Shown here in pieces: positions 8,019 through 17,428 of a stretch of 22,003 nt of DNA. Position 1 is the first letter of the stretch; each line of letters opens with the position of its first letter. Origin of the DNA: Chara braunii (taxonomy: Eukaryota > Streptophyta > Charophyceae > Charales > Characeae). The position numbers and the translations under genes were made by a program. The stretch spans positions 337,572 through 359,574 of the forward strand of contig BFEA01000453.1 of the NCBI GenBank assembly GCA_003427395.1, written 5' to 3'. A model generated the notes under the pieces. The model was not told the DNA's origin. It was given only the letters and a program-made list of their open reading frames with translations, and did no database searches.

Positions 8019-10337
8019 CTAGTCAATCAACACCTCGCCTATTTGTCTGTACAATTGTGCCCTACCACCATCACGAGACCTCTCAACTAGGTTATCATTC
8101 TTATCCCTCCAAATCCCAGTGGATACTTTGGTAACCAAACCCTTTGCCTCATCCTCATAGAACTTTGGGCAATCATCAGAGAAGTGTTTGCCCTTCTTGC
8201 AATAGAAATATTTTTCAGGCTTCTTCTAAACTGCTCCTGCCTTGATCTCTTTTGAGGGTAGAGCAGACGAGGGGGTCCTTGTGGTTTGGCTCGTGGCGTT
8301 GTGCTGAAGAGTCTCTGAAGCCCCAGGGCAAACTCCTCTGCCACTCTCCTCAGAGTCTCCTGTATAGTCTGTCTACTTCCATGTCTCTCTGGATCCGAAC
8401 GAGAGGCCCAGGACCCTCAAGCATCCCCAAAGCTAGTGAGCAAAGGCATGTTTTCTTACGGTTTCAATCTCTGAGATTCCTCTATCTTGCTTTCCTTGTT
8501 TTTTTCCACCACCGTTGTCCCCTGAGGAGCCTCTGACTGCTCTCTTTGTAGAATCCGTGTAGGGCTCTCGGGGGCAATCGCAGGGGTCTCGACCTGATCG
8601 GCCTCCTGAAACTGTCTGTTAGTTGCAGGAAAAGGTAAATGTTGGGTAGCCAAGGAAGTAGGTGTCTGCTACTAAAACTTTCTAGCTTCTGATTCCTTTC
8701 TCCTCATTACCTCCTCTGGCTCTAGCATGACTTTGTCAAACAAAGGGACATCCTCATCTGCTTGTTGCTCTGCCCCTGCCTCCTTCTTTTGGTGCTTGAA
8801 GAGGTCCTCAGCTGATTGCCCCTTGATACCAAAGCTCTCGACCTCAGTCCAATCCACCACTGCTGTAGGCACCTGCTGAGCACATCTGGTCTCGACATCT
8901 TTCAACCTCTTATCCCACTCGACTTCCTTTGCTTGGAAGGAGGTCTGTTGCGTCTGAATTTGCACCCTCAAAACGTTGTTGACCTTATTAAGGATCTGGT
9001 TGACCAGCTTGAGGACTTCATTCTCAGCCCTGGTTTCCCCCATCTCAGTCTTCACATAGTTCACTTCCTTTTCTTGCCTTTCTACCTCCTTCTTAAAGTT
9101 TTCAATCTCTCTTTCCCAATCCACTTTTTGGTCATGAGAAGCTTGTGCCACCTTTGTCACCCGTCTCCCTATCCTCTCATCAGAAATTTTCGTTGATGCG
9201 AACCCTTCCTTCAAAATACCCTTTAGGCTAAGTAAGTCTGTGGAGACTAACTTAACCCCCATCTCCTAATGCCTCTCAGTGGGTCTGCCCGCAGCCTCCA
9301 TCAACCTGTCAAAACTCTCTCAGGCTTCCGTGAGTAGAGGACGGTTATCCTTCTGAGCCTTCTTCTTGGCTTCTACTTCCACTGGCTGATTCCCTTGCTG
9401 CATTCTGTCCCTCATTTCTGCCAGGTTTTTTAGCCTAAGATGAATCCTGATTTCCTTCTCTCGTGCTGCCCTTTCCACCTTCTCCACTTCTCTTTCCTTT
9501 GCAGTTTTCTCCCCCTGTTGAACTCGCCCTGCTGTCTCCTGAGACAGATCAGGCTCTCCTCCTGGCCGAGAATACTCATCATGCAGCCAAGTACGCTCTG
9601 GAGGTGGTCCTTGATCACATGAGCTTTCCCCTCTCCGTTCTTGCCCAGTCGTATGTCCTTCCTTCTTCTCATGCCTGTGAGTTGTATACCCTTTCCTTAT
9701 TTTCTCCTATCCTCGTGTCCCATGAGGTGCATCATGTCCCATTGCTCGCCCCTCTGCTCTTTCTGACTCTCTCCTCTTCCTTTCCATACCTCTTCTGTTC
9801 TCTGCTTGGCGCTCAGAAGTATAATAGTTCCTTAATAGGCGATTGCAATCACCACAGTTTGTGGCTCTTTCCACAATAGTCATGACAAAAGACCTGATGG
9901 TCTTCCTCACAAACTGAATGAACCCTCCAACTCTGGAGTCAGGCAGAATGTTATGTTCATCTGCGAACAGATCATAGGCCCAAAGGAACTCTTCCAAGTT
10001 GGAGGAGTCAAAGCGAATATTTAATCCGTCTCTCCTTATAGGCGCTGGATGCAACCCCTGCATCTTCCTCTCAAACTCTTACCAAGTAAGTGACTTCCTG
10101 GCAACTCTCGGGATTCGGTTCGGCCCACTCACCACTGCCTCGCACCTCAGCCAACATCCTGGTTGTATCCCAACCATACTGATATGCATGGACCTGGAAC
10201 CCGGCCAAAAACAGCTCCACACTCCCCCCATGGAAAATAGGAGCTATGTTTTCTCTAGTGGTCCTCTACTGTCCCCTTTGACTAGTAGCCCCCAGAGGGA
10301 CTTCTATCGGTCCTGTCCCGCCCCTCTCTCTTGGCAT
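8019..10337 (-). pseudogene. Second Gag-like ORF downstream of integrase (3' ORF)
   Basis: ATG at 10335-10337 opens a frame that, allowing for in-frame stops and frameshifts near 10072 and 8225, reads to TAG 8019-8021 (about 770 codons). The part from about 10070 to 8240 is a single frame with only in-frame stops (for example 9707-9709, 9320-9322, 9266-9268, the double stop near 8672, and 8456). The N-terminus has the pattern F-x-G-x2-V-x2-F-L-x2-F and then F-x2-K-M-Q, both also present in the upstream Gag. The middle (about 9480-8680) is rich in E, K and Q with strong coiled-coil character. The C-terminus carries a CCHC-type knuckle with its first Cys changed to Tyr, then a 36-residue stretch similar to that after the first Gag's knuckle. 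Its likely role is a structural RNA-binding particle protein. Alternatively it is the remnant of a nested related element. Confidence 0.7.
8169..8210 (-). other. Decayed CCHC zinc knuckle of the 3' Gag-like ORF
   Basis: The minus strand reads YFYCKKGKHFSDDC, matching C-x2-C-x4-H-x4-C except that the first Cys is Tyr (TAT at 8208-8210, one transition from TGT). Such knuckles bind RNA in retroelement nucleocapsids. It is one frame off the bulk of the ORF. Confidence 0.75.
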
Positions 10338-10460
10338 GGTTTTCAAAGGTATCAAGTCTGCACAACAAGGAAGAGACAACAGGAGCACAGGGGGTAAGCA
10401 TGTCAGGAAACCACAGTAAGAGACATATATGGTTCTCCCATAACTACCTAAATACTTATA

Positions 10461-10477
10461 CATATATATATATATAC
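10461..10477. repeat. Short (AT)n tract
   Basis: CATATATATATATATAC lies in the short gap between the end of pol (10526) and the start of the 3' ORF (10337). Confidence 0.9.
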
Positions 10478-10525
10478 TTAACCCTATCCTTATTCTAACC
10501 TGACAATTTACTTTTTTTTTCTCTA

Positions 10526-11640
10526 CTACATTAAGGTCTTCCTCTTACAGCTAGAAACCACATGGCTTGCCAGTTCCATGCTCACCTCATCTCGTGCCAC
10601 AAACTTCTTCAATCTCGAGCCAGACACCCAATGCTCGCCACATCTCACGATTCAATACGGCCCTAATCACCGCTTGTCCAACTTCCTTGACCACCGCTTC
10701 TCTAGGGATGAGTTGTACAGCAATACCGTATCTCTCACCTTAAGAGGTTCTTTTCTTAATCGTGCCAACTTGTCCCACCTGAACTTATCCTTGGTCCGAC
10801 TATCAGCCACCCTACTCGCCACCTCTTGAACCATATCTTCTATGATTCCAATCTAACGTGCCTTTAGATCAAGCAACTCCTCAAAAGACAGGTCTCGAGG
10901 TTTTGTCGTCTCCAAGTCTTTAGGAAACTTTCTATAGGGAACGTCGCATGTCTGCCACACCATAGTGTAGCTGGCGCGTAGTTGGTACTCCTTTTGACAG
11001 TGATATTCTCCACAAAGAAGGCAACTCTCAGGAAATTTGGCCACTGATTAGGCCTGTCATCTGTCCATTGTGTGAGGAGATTTGTAATGGTACTGTGTCA
11101 TCTTTCCACCTGTGCGTTAGCCCGAGGGTGTACCGAAGTCGTATATTCGGCAATCACACCATATCCCCTCAGTAGCGTCGTCACTTCTGCATAAGTGAAT
11201 TCGGACCCCCTGTCCATTACGAATCTTAAGACGAAAGGATAGCGAAGGTAATATTCTTCAATGCACCGAGTCAATACCTCTCCTGTCTTCGTGCGAATAG
11301 CCTTGTCATCCACAAATCCTGATAGATTGTTTCGTGCATCAAAGATAAAATTAAGCTCTCATATGCCTAAGGCATTGCCAATAAATCCAAATGGACGACT
11401 GCTCCAACCTCACGTATATATCTAGGGTGAAGTGGTTCCCTAGGTCTAAAGGAAGACCGCTCCTTACATGGTACTCAAGACGTACAATAATTGTCAATCA
11501 TGTGTCTCATGCCATCCCAATAATACAGGTCATGAATCTTTAAGTATGTCGCATCTGCGCTACTATGATCACCTGTCGCTTCATCATGAAGGGCAACCAT
11601 AACTTCAATTTGTCAATTAACGTCACAGGTCACCCTTCTG
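10526..11640 (-). pseudogene. Integrase domain (broken)
   Basis: The zinc-binding HHCC region lies at about 11460-11600; its C-x2-C is damaged because the second Cys position is TGA (11475-11477). The catalytic core has the first Asp in VHLDLLAMP (about 11375-11400), the second in MDRGSEF and the Glu in QVER, the last two separated by exactly 35 residues as in the D,D(35)E class. The C-terminal part contains WDKLARLRKEP and an LGPY motif (about 10655-10665), then a short basic tail ending at TAG 10526-10528. The core is in a different frame from the C-terminus. Its role is insertion of the element cDNA into the genome. It is inactive as it stands. Confidence 0.88.
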
Positions 11641-12058
11641 GGATTCCTTCCTTTACTTCTATGAACAGATGACAGTCTCTTACTAGAAAATTTGGCCGCA
11701 TCTTAAAAACTCTTTCCCAAGCATCTCTTTCCCTCATTTCACATGAAAGGAGCATTCCTAATTCCAGATATACTACATCATACTTGTCTACGCAAAAAAC
11801 CATTTTTACCTCTCCTTCTTCGAACTCATCATCTTCTCCTTGATGGACCACATTCTCTTCCCTATTTTGCCTCTCTTCTTCAATCCTAGCAACCTCATCC
11901 TTACGCAGCGAGTTTGCCAGAAGGTACATTTCACCTATTAATCGTTCATGTTTTTCCACCTGCTAGGGTTCATTCTTCAATGTGACCAGATCCTCCCGCA
12001 ACTGGTACTTGTCCGTCAAGGTCAAATTCATCATTCATTCTACTTCTGGCATCCCTCA
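11630..12058 (-). pseudogene. RNase H to integrase linker of pol
   Basis: A charged stretch rich in E, R and L, in the same frame as reverse transcriptase and RNase H, open from about 11959 to 11630, joins RNase H to integrase. It includes LLSCEMRERDAWE and RPNFLVRD. TGA at 12056-12058 and TAG just before 11959 interrupt it. It is a spacer of the polyprotein with no known catalytic role. Confidence 0.65.
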
Positions 12059-12760
12059 TGGATCTTCCTCAATATACATCTTGAGGACGATGTCCGACCG
12101 TCGTACATGACTTGGAGGTGTAAGCCACATTGGTCGTCCAAGAGTAATATGTCCACCCACGGTCAGCGACAAGGAATTAATGTGGAGTCTTACATCTTCT
12201 TCCTTGTCCAGAAATTCATCGACTAGTTGAGTATCTTCGACTACCCCTTTGTTACTCTTATCCCAGTCGACGCGACTTAACCCATCTGCCCTATTTTTGT
12301 TCCCAGAAATACGCTCAAACTCGAAATCAAACATTCAGATGTATGTTAGCCATCTGACAATAGTTGGGTCCGAAGGAGCGAAATTCTTAAGTGAACTAGC
12401 CAGAGCAGTCGGGTGAACTCTTAGGACGAACCTTCTGCCGAAGAGGTAATTACTGAAAATCCGTAGGCAATGACGAACTGTCAAAGTCTCTCGCTTAAAC
12501 TGGGAGTAATTTCTCTCAGTTTTGTTAAGCGTTCGACTTTCAAATCTCTAAGGTCGCTCTCCCTGACAATCTTTCTGAATCAATACACCCCCCAAGGCAG
12601 TTGGTCCAGCAACAGTCTCTACAATAAAAGGCCTTGTTAGCGTGGCGGCATGATCCGGTACCCCTAACACTAAACCCCCTTCCTCAAACTCTTTCTTTAG
12701 GTCTTTAATTATCAACTCCTGCTTATCTCCTCATTCTGAGTCTTAACCTTGGCGCACAAG
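12056..12760 (-). pseudogene. RNase H domain (broken)
   Basis: The region follows reverse transcriptase in the same frame. The first catalytic block reads VETVAGPTALGGVLI; the family has Asp where the second V stands (GTT at 12611-12613). The segment SRTLNKTERNYSQFKRETL, typical of Gypsy RNase H, follows, then RWLTYI and FEFERISGNKNRADGLSR, the usual end of the domain. TGA at 12335-12337 and other stops break it. The enzyme would degrade RNA in the RNA-DNA hybrid; loss of the first Asp alone should abolish activity. Confidence 0.88.
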
Positions 12761-12769
12761 TTTTCTCAA

Positions 12770-13866
12770 TTGCTCTGTCTTTGCCGCAAACCCCTTAATA
12801 AACACTCTTCAAAAATCACACATTCCCAGGAAGTTTCTTACTTTCGTGATAGTCTCGAATGGTGTCGGTCACTCGAGAATCTTATTGGCCTTCTTAGTGT
12901 CCGACCGACGACCCCTCTCGTCGCACACAATCCTTAGGATTGTCGCTCCGCGCATACAATGTCTAGATTTCGACCCACTCGCAGTAAGGTTATGCTCTTT
13001 TAGTAAATCTAGAACCTTGCATAGATCTTGCACGTGGTCTCAGACAAATTGTTTAATCCCTGGCTTTACCTCCTGCTCATTCTTCTCCTTTGACTCTTTC
13101 ACAGCTAGATCATCAATATACGGCTGTGTAATATGAGGACTTACTAGTTGCATAACCCTTAACATATATTTTTGAACCATCGCGACCCCATTCGTCTACC
13201 CTTGTGGTGCGACATTCATATGGATCAGACCTCGAGGAGTATGCATCGTCGTCAAAGGTCTGTTCGACAGGTAAACAGAAAATTGGTCGTAACCAGAATA
13301 TAGATCTATAAGTGAAATTATAGATCGTCCTACGCAGACTTTCGAAAGTGCATTAGCATTCGGCAGACCACCTGCGTCTGTTACAGTCACAACATTTCGT
13401 CGTTGCAGATCCTATACTCATCGCAAAGTTTCATTTGGTTTGACGAAACAAAACCAAGGGGATGTATATGGTTCACTCGAGTAGTTTGACACATGCGTGC
13501 GGATCTTTCCATCAAGGTACAATACCACTTTCTCTTCATCAGCCGGATTGGGATATCGTGCACCTCGCAGGTTCCAAGGCTCATGTTGCACGATATGTAT
13601 CCGAATCATTGAAAATTTGGAATCTTGTCAACATCAAGACGGTCACGTTCATCATCATTGAAGGCATATGCATTATATCGTCCTCTTATGGTCTCCACCA
13701 TCAACTGTCTTTCTTGCGCTGTAAAAAACCCAGACTCTCCTATTATTAGCGCTTCCTCCGTTTCCTGATTGATACGGCATGGTCCATTCTTTGCATTTTT
13801 TCGCATTTGCCGTATCAACTCTCGTTCCCGCTCGTAATAAACCTCTTGTTCCTCAGTCAAGAGCAC
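12770..13866 (-). pseudogene. Reverse transcriptase domain (broken)
   Basis: Motifs in order on the minus strand: SPWFCFVKPNETLR in the fingers, IISLIDLYSGYDQF with the first catalytic Asp, a GLIHMNVAPQG block, and the catalytic YIDDL at 13107-13121. Most lies in one frame from 13609 downward; the segment before it (13866-13606) is one frame off. In-frame stops include TGA 13418-13420, TAG 13412-13414, TAG 13196-13198, TGA 13040-13042, TGA 12869-12871 and TGA 12809-12811. The enzyme would copy the element RNA into DNA. The catalytic Asp residues survive, but no full-length protein can be made. Confidence 0.93.
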
Positions 13867-13902
13867 AGGAACACAATGACATTTTTTATCTACTCTTTTG
13901 TA

Positions 13903-14700
13903 CTACCTTTGTGACCCTTGCTGCCTACCCCTAAAAAAGGCCGAGTTGCACTTTGGGAATGGGCTTCTGCTGACCCTCATACCCTTTTGGACACTCGATA
14001 TACCAACCTCGTTTCTCCTTCTCCCATTTGTTTCATTACCTTCTCTTTCAGGGCCTCTACAGCCTCTGGGTCCGCCATCCCGTAGGTTGACACTATGTCC
14101 ATTGCATCGCCTATACTTGCAAAAGCTAAGGGGCCGCGCTTCCAGTTGTCTCTCCCCTTCAAACTCATCCCTTCCTAACCTCCTTCTCTCCTCTTCTGAC
14201 TCTTCAATCGTGAAATAGTTAGGATTGGGCCGGTTCCTTATGCTTCGCGGCCCTGTGTTCCTGCATGTGATAAGCTTATAGTTACCACACACTGGGTCAC
14301 ATAAGACGAGGAACATTGTCTCATCATGCTTGTTAAGTGTGAGGGTTGCAGTCCTGCTCAAGAAGGATTGGCCAAACAGAATGGGATGATCGAGATCAGG
14401 CATTATGAAAAAACAACTTCTCACTTTGACCTTGCCAATCTCCAAAATTACTCCCGATGTGGTCCCCACAAACACTGACCGACTATTCGCTCTCATTAAA
14501 ACTTCATTATCAGAGTGATCAATTTTCATTCCCAATCGCAAAGCACGCTCCTCTTTTATGAGGTTCATTTCTGCACCAGAATCCACCATCGTCGTGCATG
14601 TCTTTCCTTTCACTATCACATCCAAGCACCCACATGCAATGGACTTCCAGTCCATCTTCGTGCCTGTCTCCGCCCATTCTGCTTCCTTGGGGATTATGAC
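13903..14700 (-). pseudogene. Retropepsin-like aspartic protease region
   Basis: The frame open from 14700 through ATG 14653-14655 encodes an aspartic protease with the catalytic TMVDSGAEMNLI (DSGA at 14572-14583) and, about 70 residues later, ILFGQSFLSR, the hydrophobic-Gly element near the end of the fold. After about 14125 the protein-like frame switches (the better frame is open at 14168-13977). The protease would cut the Gag-Pol polyprotein. It precedes reverse transcriptase, as expected. Confidence 0.9.
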
Positions 14701-15413
14701 GCCAGATGCACGCTAGCCACTATCTTTCTGGACAGTCGTGCTTTGAGATCGTCTCGAAGCCTTGGGGTTGAAGCCAGGACATCCTTCAGGTTTATAAGGT
14801 GATTATGCCCCTCAATGATCATGTCCATCATTTCCTTGACATCATACCCTTCTTCCACTCAGACAGTGTATTTTTTCTTCTTCCCTTCTGGAACTTTGTC
14901 CATGTCAGTCTTAACACCCCTCTTTTTGACCCTCTGCTCAGCTCTCTTATCCTCTTGTCTCCTTAACCTCTCATCCTCTTCATCCTCATCCTTTGGGATG
15001 TCCACAGTCTTTTTCTCCCCACTAGGCTCAGAAACATCTTTCGCTGGCTCATTGAAGCTCACCGGCCCCTTAGCCCTTGTCCTGACTGTCTGTGGCGCTC
15101 TTCCCGACCCTTACGGTGACCTAAAAGTCATCCCGGATCGAGGCGTCGGTCCTGAAATCATTACGCCTGGTCAGTTTTCGGGCCCTCCTTGCGCTGTTGG
15201 ACCCATATCGTAGAGATATACCGGTGGTCTTTTACCTTTTCATTCCCTTACCTCCTCACACACACTGGTCAATTTATCTTGATATCTTTCTATCTTTGCC
15301 ACCAGATCCTCCATTTTTTCCATCGTCCTTCTCGCCTCAATCCAATTGCCTCTTTCCTCCTCATCATCCGACTCTACCACAATAGGTTCCTCCTTCACAG
15401 TGTCAACTTTTCT
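14701..15413 (-). pseudogene. Gag-protease linker, charged
   Basis: It continues the frame of the first zinc knuckle with only in-frame stops (TAG 15414-15416, TGA 15240-15242, TGA 14859-14861). It is rich in E, D, K and R, with predicted helix and coiled coil (the 15062-14865 part is extremely charged). It ends near 14714, where the frame changes into the protease. No catalytic motif. Confidence 0.6.
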
Positions 15414-15659
15414 CTATTGCTCTACCTCCTCATTCTCTCCTATTTCTTCCACCCTCACATTAGGGCGGGCCTCCTCTTCTTGCCAGATCAGGAACATAGC
15501 CGGCGAAGCGGGTGGCATGCCGGCCTCGACTCGTGGCAAAACCTCCTTTCTTGTCCCTCCAGGAGTCTTAGGGTCAATGTAGTATCCAAACTTATCGTAA
15601 ATATTGCCATCATAATTCGTACTAATCAACCCTCCATCCTCGTCATTTCTGCGAACATG

Positions 15660-15701
15660 GCAGAACTTAATCGTATGACCTTTCTGCCCACAGTGCCAGC
15701 A
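15660..15701 (-). other. CCHC zinc knuckle of Gag
   Basis: The minus strand reads CWHCGQKGHTIKFC, a perfect C-x2-C-x4-H-x4-C nucleocapsid knuckle for RNA binding, right after a Gly/Arg-rich tract. Confidence 0.95.
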
Positions 15702-16260
15702 ATTGCATTCCGCCAATCTATTCATCCTCTACCAAAACCTCTCCCACCTTCTTGACCACCTTGACTTCCTGACGCATTCCAATCCCCGTTTCCTCCTCCG
15801 CTGGAGTTACCACCTCCATTTCCTCTTCCACCACCTTCGCGACCACCATTTTCTGGTCCTCGACCCCACCCTTGACCTTGTCCGCGTCCGCCACTTTGAT
15901 TTCCTTGCGATCCTTGCGACACCGATTGTTGTGGCTGACTTGGTTGCAGGTTTGGTTGACTCATTTGTTGAGATTGGGGTCCTGGACACCCACAAGAAGC
16001 CATACTTAATGGAGCCCCCGTACAGGGTCTATGTTGTTCACTTACCGGTCATGGTGCGTATGGATTATACCCGGGCCAGGGGCTTGGGGGTCCATAGCCC
16101 GACCATGACCCATAGGGTGATGGCCCATCCTGGCCATGTGATTGAAGCGGTGGCATTGTTGTTTACTTGCGAACCTTGGCCTTTTCCTGAGCCTTGTCCT
16201 CCTTGGGCTTGATTTTTGGCCTTCCTCTGTGCCTTTGTTAACTTCTGAGGCTCAGGTTTT

Positions 16261-16304
16261 TCCTCTTCTTCTTCTTCTTCTTCTTCTTCTTCTTCTTCTT
16301 CTTG
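16261..16304 (-). repeat. (CTT)n microsatellite encoding poly-Glu in gag
   Basis: Fourteen or so CTT/TTC units read as consecutive GAA/GAG glutamate codons on the coding strand. Confidence 0.95.
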
Positions 16305-17406
16305 TACCACTGCTTTCTCCGCTCTTCCCTGGACTTGCGTTACTGTCATTACCTTTTTTGCAACATTCGCCTCTTTACTAACTTCAAGTTGGGTCACTAC
16401 CTCCTTTACGACTTTCTTAAGGTCCTGGCCGCTGTCGAGGCGTCCATGGCCTTTCTCTTCTTTCTTGCCTGCCGCATTTGGAAGAGGTCTACTTGGTCCA
16501 ATTCCCCATCTGTTACACTTTCTTTTATTGTGGCCCAAGTGAGTTTCTTTCCTGAGGCGCCTCTCTTTAATAGCGCCGAGGCTTCAAAGTTCGTAAAGTG
16601 TCCCAGGAAAGTCGCGCACTGTTCTTCTTCTGCCATGCAGATAACTTTTCTCGCCATCTTTTCGAAGGCCGTTGCGAACGCACCCACCGTGGTGAACTCA
16701 TTTCGATGTAGCACTTCCAGGTCTGCTTTCGTCAGCAGACCATCCCCCAACTTGAAGCGCCTTTGCATTTTTTCTTTGAAACTTGCCCAAACTCCCGCTG
16801 CACCAGCAGCCACCTTCATTATCTCAGGTCGGATTTCCCACCAAACGTATCTGGGCAGCAATTTGAACTTGTCTGCCTTAGATGCCTCACTAGTGACCTG
16901 CTCGAACAACTCGAGTCACTCAGACACCCTCTTTCCTTTAAAATGAAAGATGTCGACCTTGGGTATCTGTAGCCTCGCCAGTTCTCTCTTTTCTATCGCC
17001 TTAACAATATCCTTCGGCGTAGCTGCCGGGCCTTGCTCAATTTCGTCCGCATCCGATATCACTATCCCTCTTCCTAAACCTGTTGAGAATAAGAAAGGAT
17101 AGCCCATTAACAATTCAGTAACTCACTACGTGCTTCACCTAAGTCATAGTCTATCATACTTATGTTTTCTTCTCAATCACAATTACATCCCTTTTCTACT
17201 AACCTATTACAACTTATCTAGGGACATAGGTATACTCTCAATCACAGTCATGATCTCATACTCTTATTGCCTACATTACCATCAGTATCATGACTTATAT
17301 ACCGCATGCGTCTCCCTTATGTAATATAAGGTTTGTCGTTTTGCCTGGACCATCAGCTTGCACTTAACCTGGGTTCGTTCACTTAAGGACCCTAGTAGGC
17401 AGCCGA

Positions 17407-17426
17407 GATCCCCGGCAATGGCGCCA
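17407..17426 (-). other. Primer binding site, tRNA-Asp type
   Basis: The minus strand reads TGGCGCCATTGCCGGGGATC two bases after the end of the 5' LTR. It is complementary to the 3' end of plant tRNA-Asp(GUC), including the CCA, with one difference in the first 17 bases (A for G at the eighth). Position and spacing are as expected for starting minus-strand cDNA synthesis. Confidence 0.9.
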
Positions 17427-17428
17427 CC

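Larger units (their letters stand above)
15414..17107 (-). pseudogene. gag: Gag (capsid-nucleocapsid) of the retrotransposon
   Basis: ATG at 17105-17107 follows an in-frame TGA and lies about 300 bases from the primer site. The N-terminal part has the pattern F-x-G-x2-V-x2-W-L-x2-F around an in-frame TGA (16916-16918), then LLPRYVWWEIRP and FKEKMQRRF, as in Gypsy-type capsid proteins. A frameshift near 16440-16500 leads to a K/E-rich segment with a Glu run encoded by a CTT repeat. Another near 16130 leads to a Q/S then RGG-rich segment (16003-15722). A third near 15725 leads to a CCHC zinc knuckle. The protein would package element RNA. It cannot be expressed whole. Confidence 0.88.

Noticed and set aside
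9320-16918. TGA read as tryptophan (alternative genetic code)
   Set aside because: Many TGG Trp codons remain, TAG and TAA stops and frameshifts are also present, and the copy is clearly a decayed retrotransposon.
15189-16946. Long plus-strand open frames at 15189-15755, 15703-16212 and 16302-16946
   Set aside because: They lie antisense to gag, have no recognised motif, and their low-complexity Leu/Phe-rich products mirror the Glu/Lys/Gly-rich coding strand.
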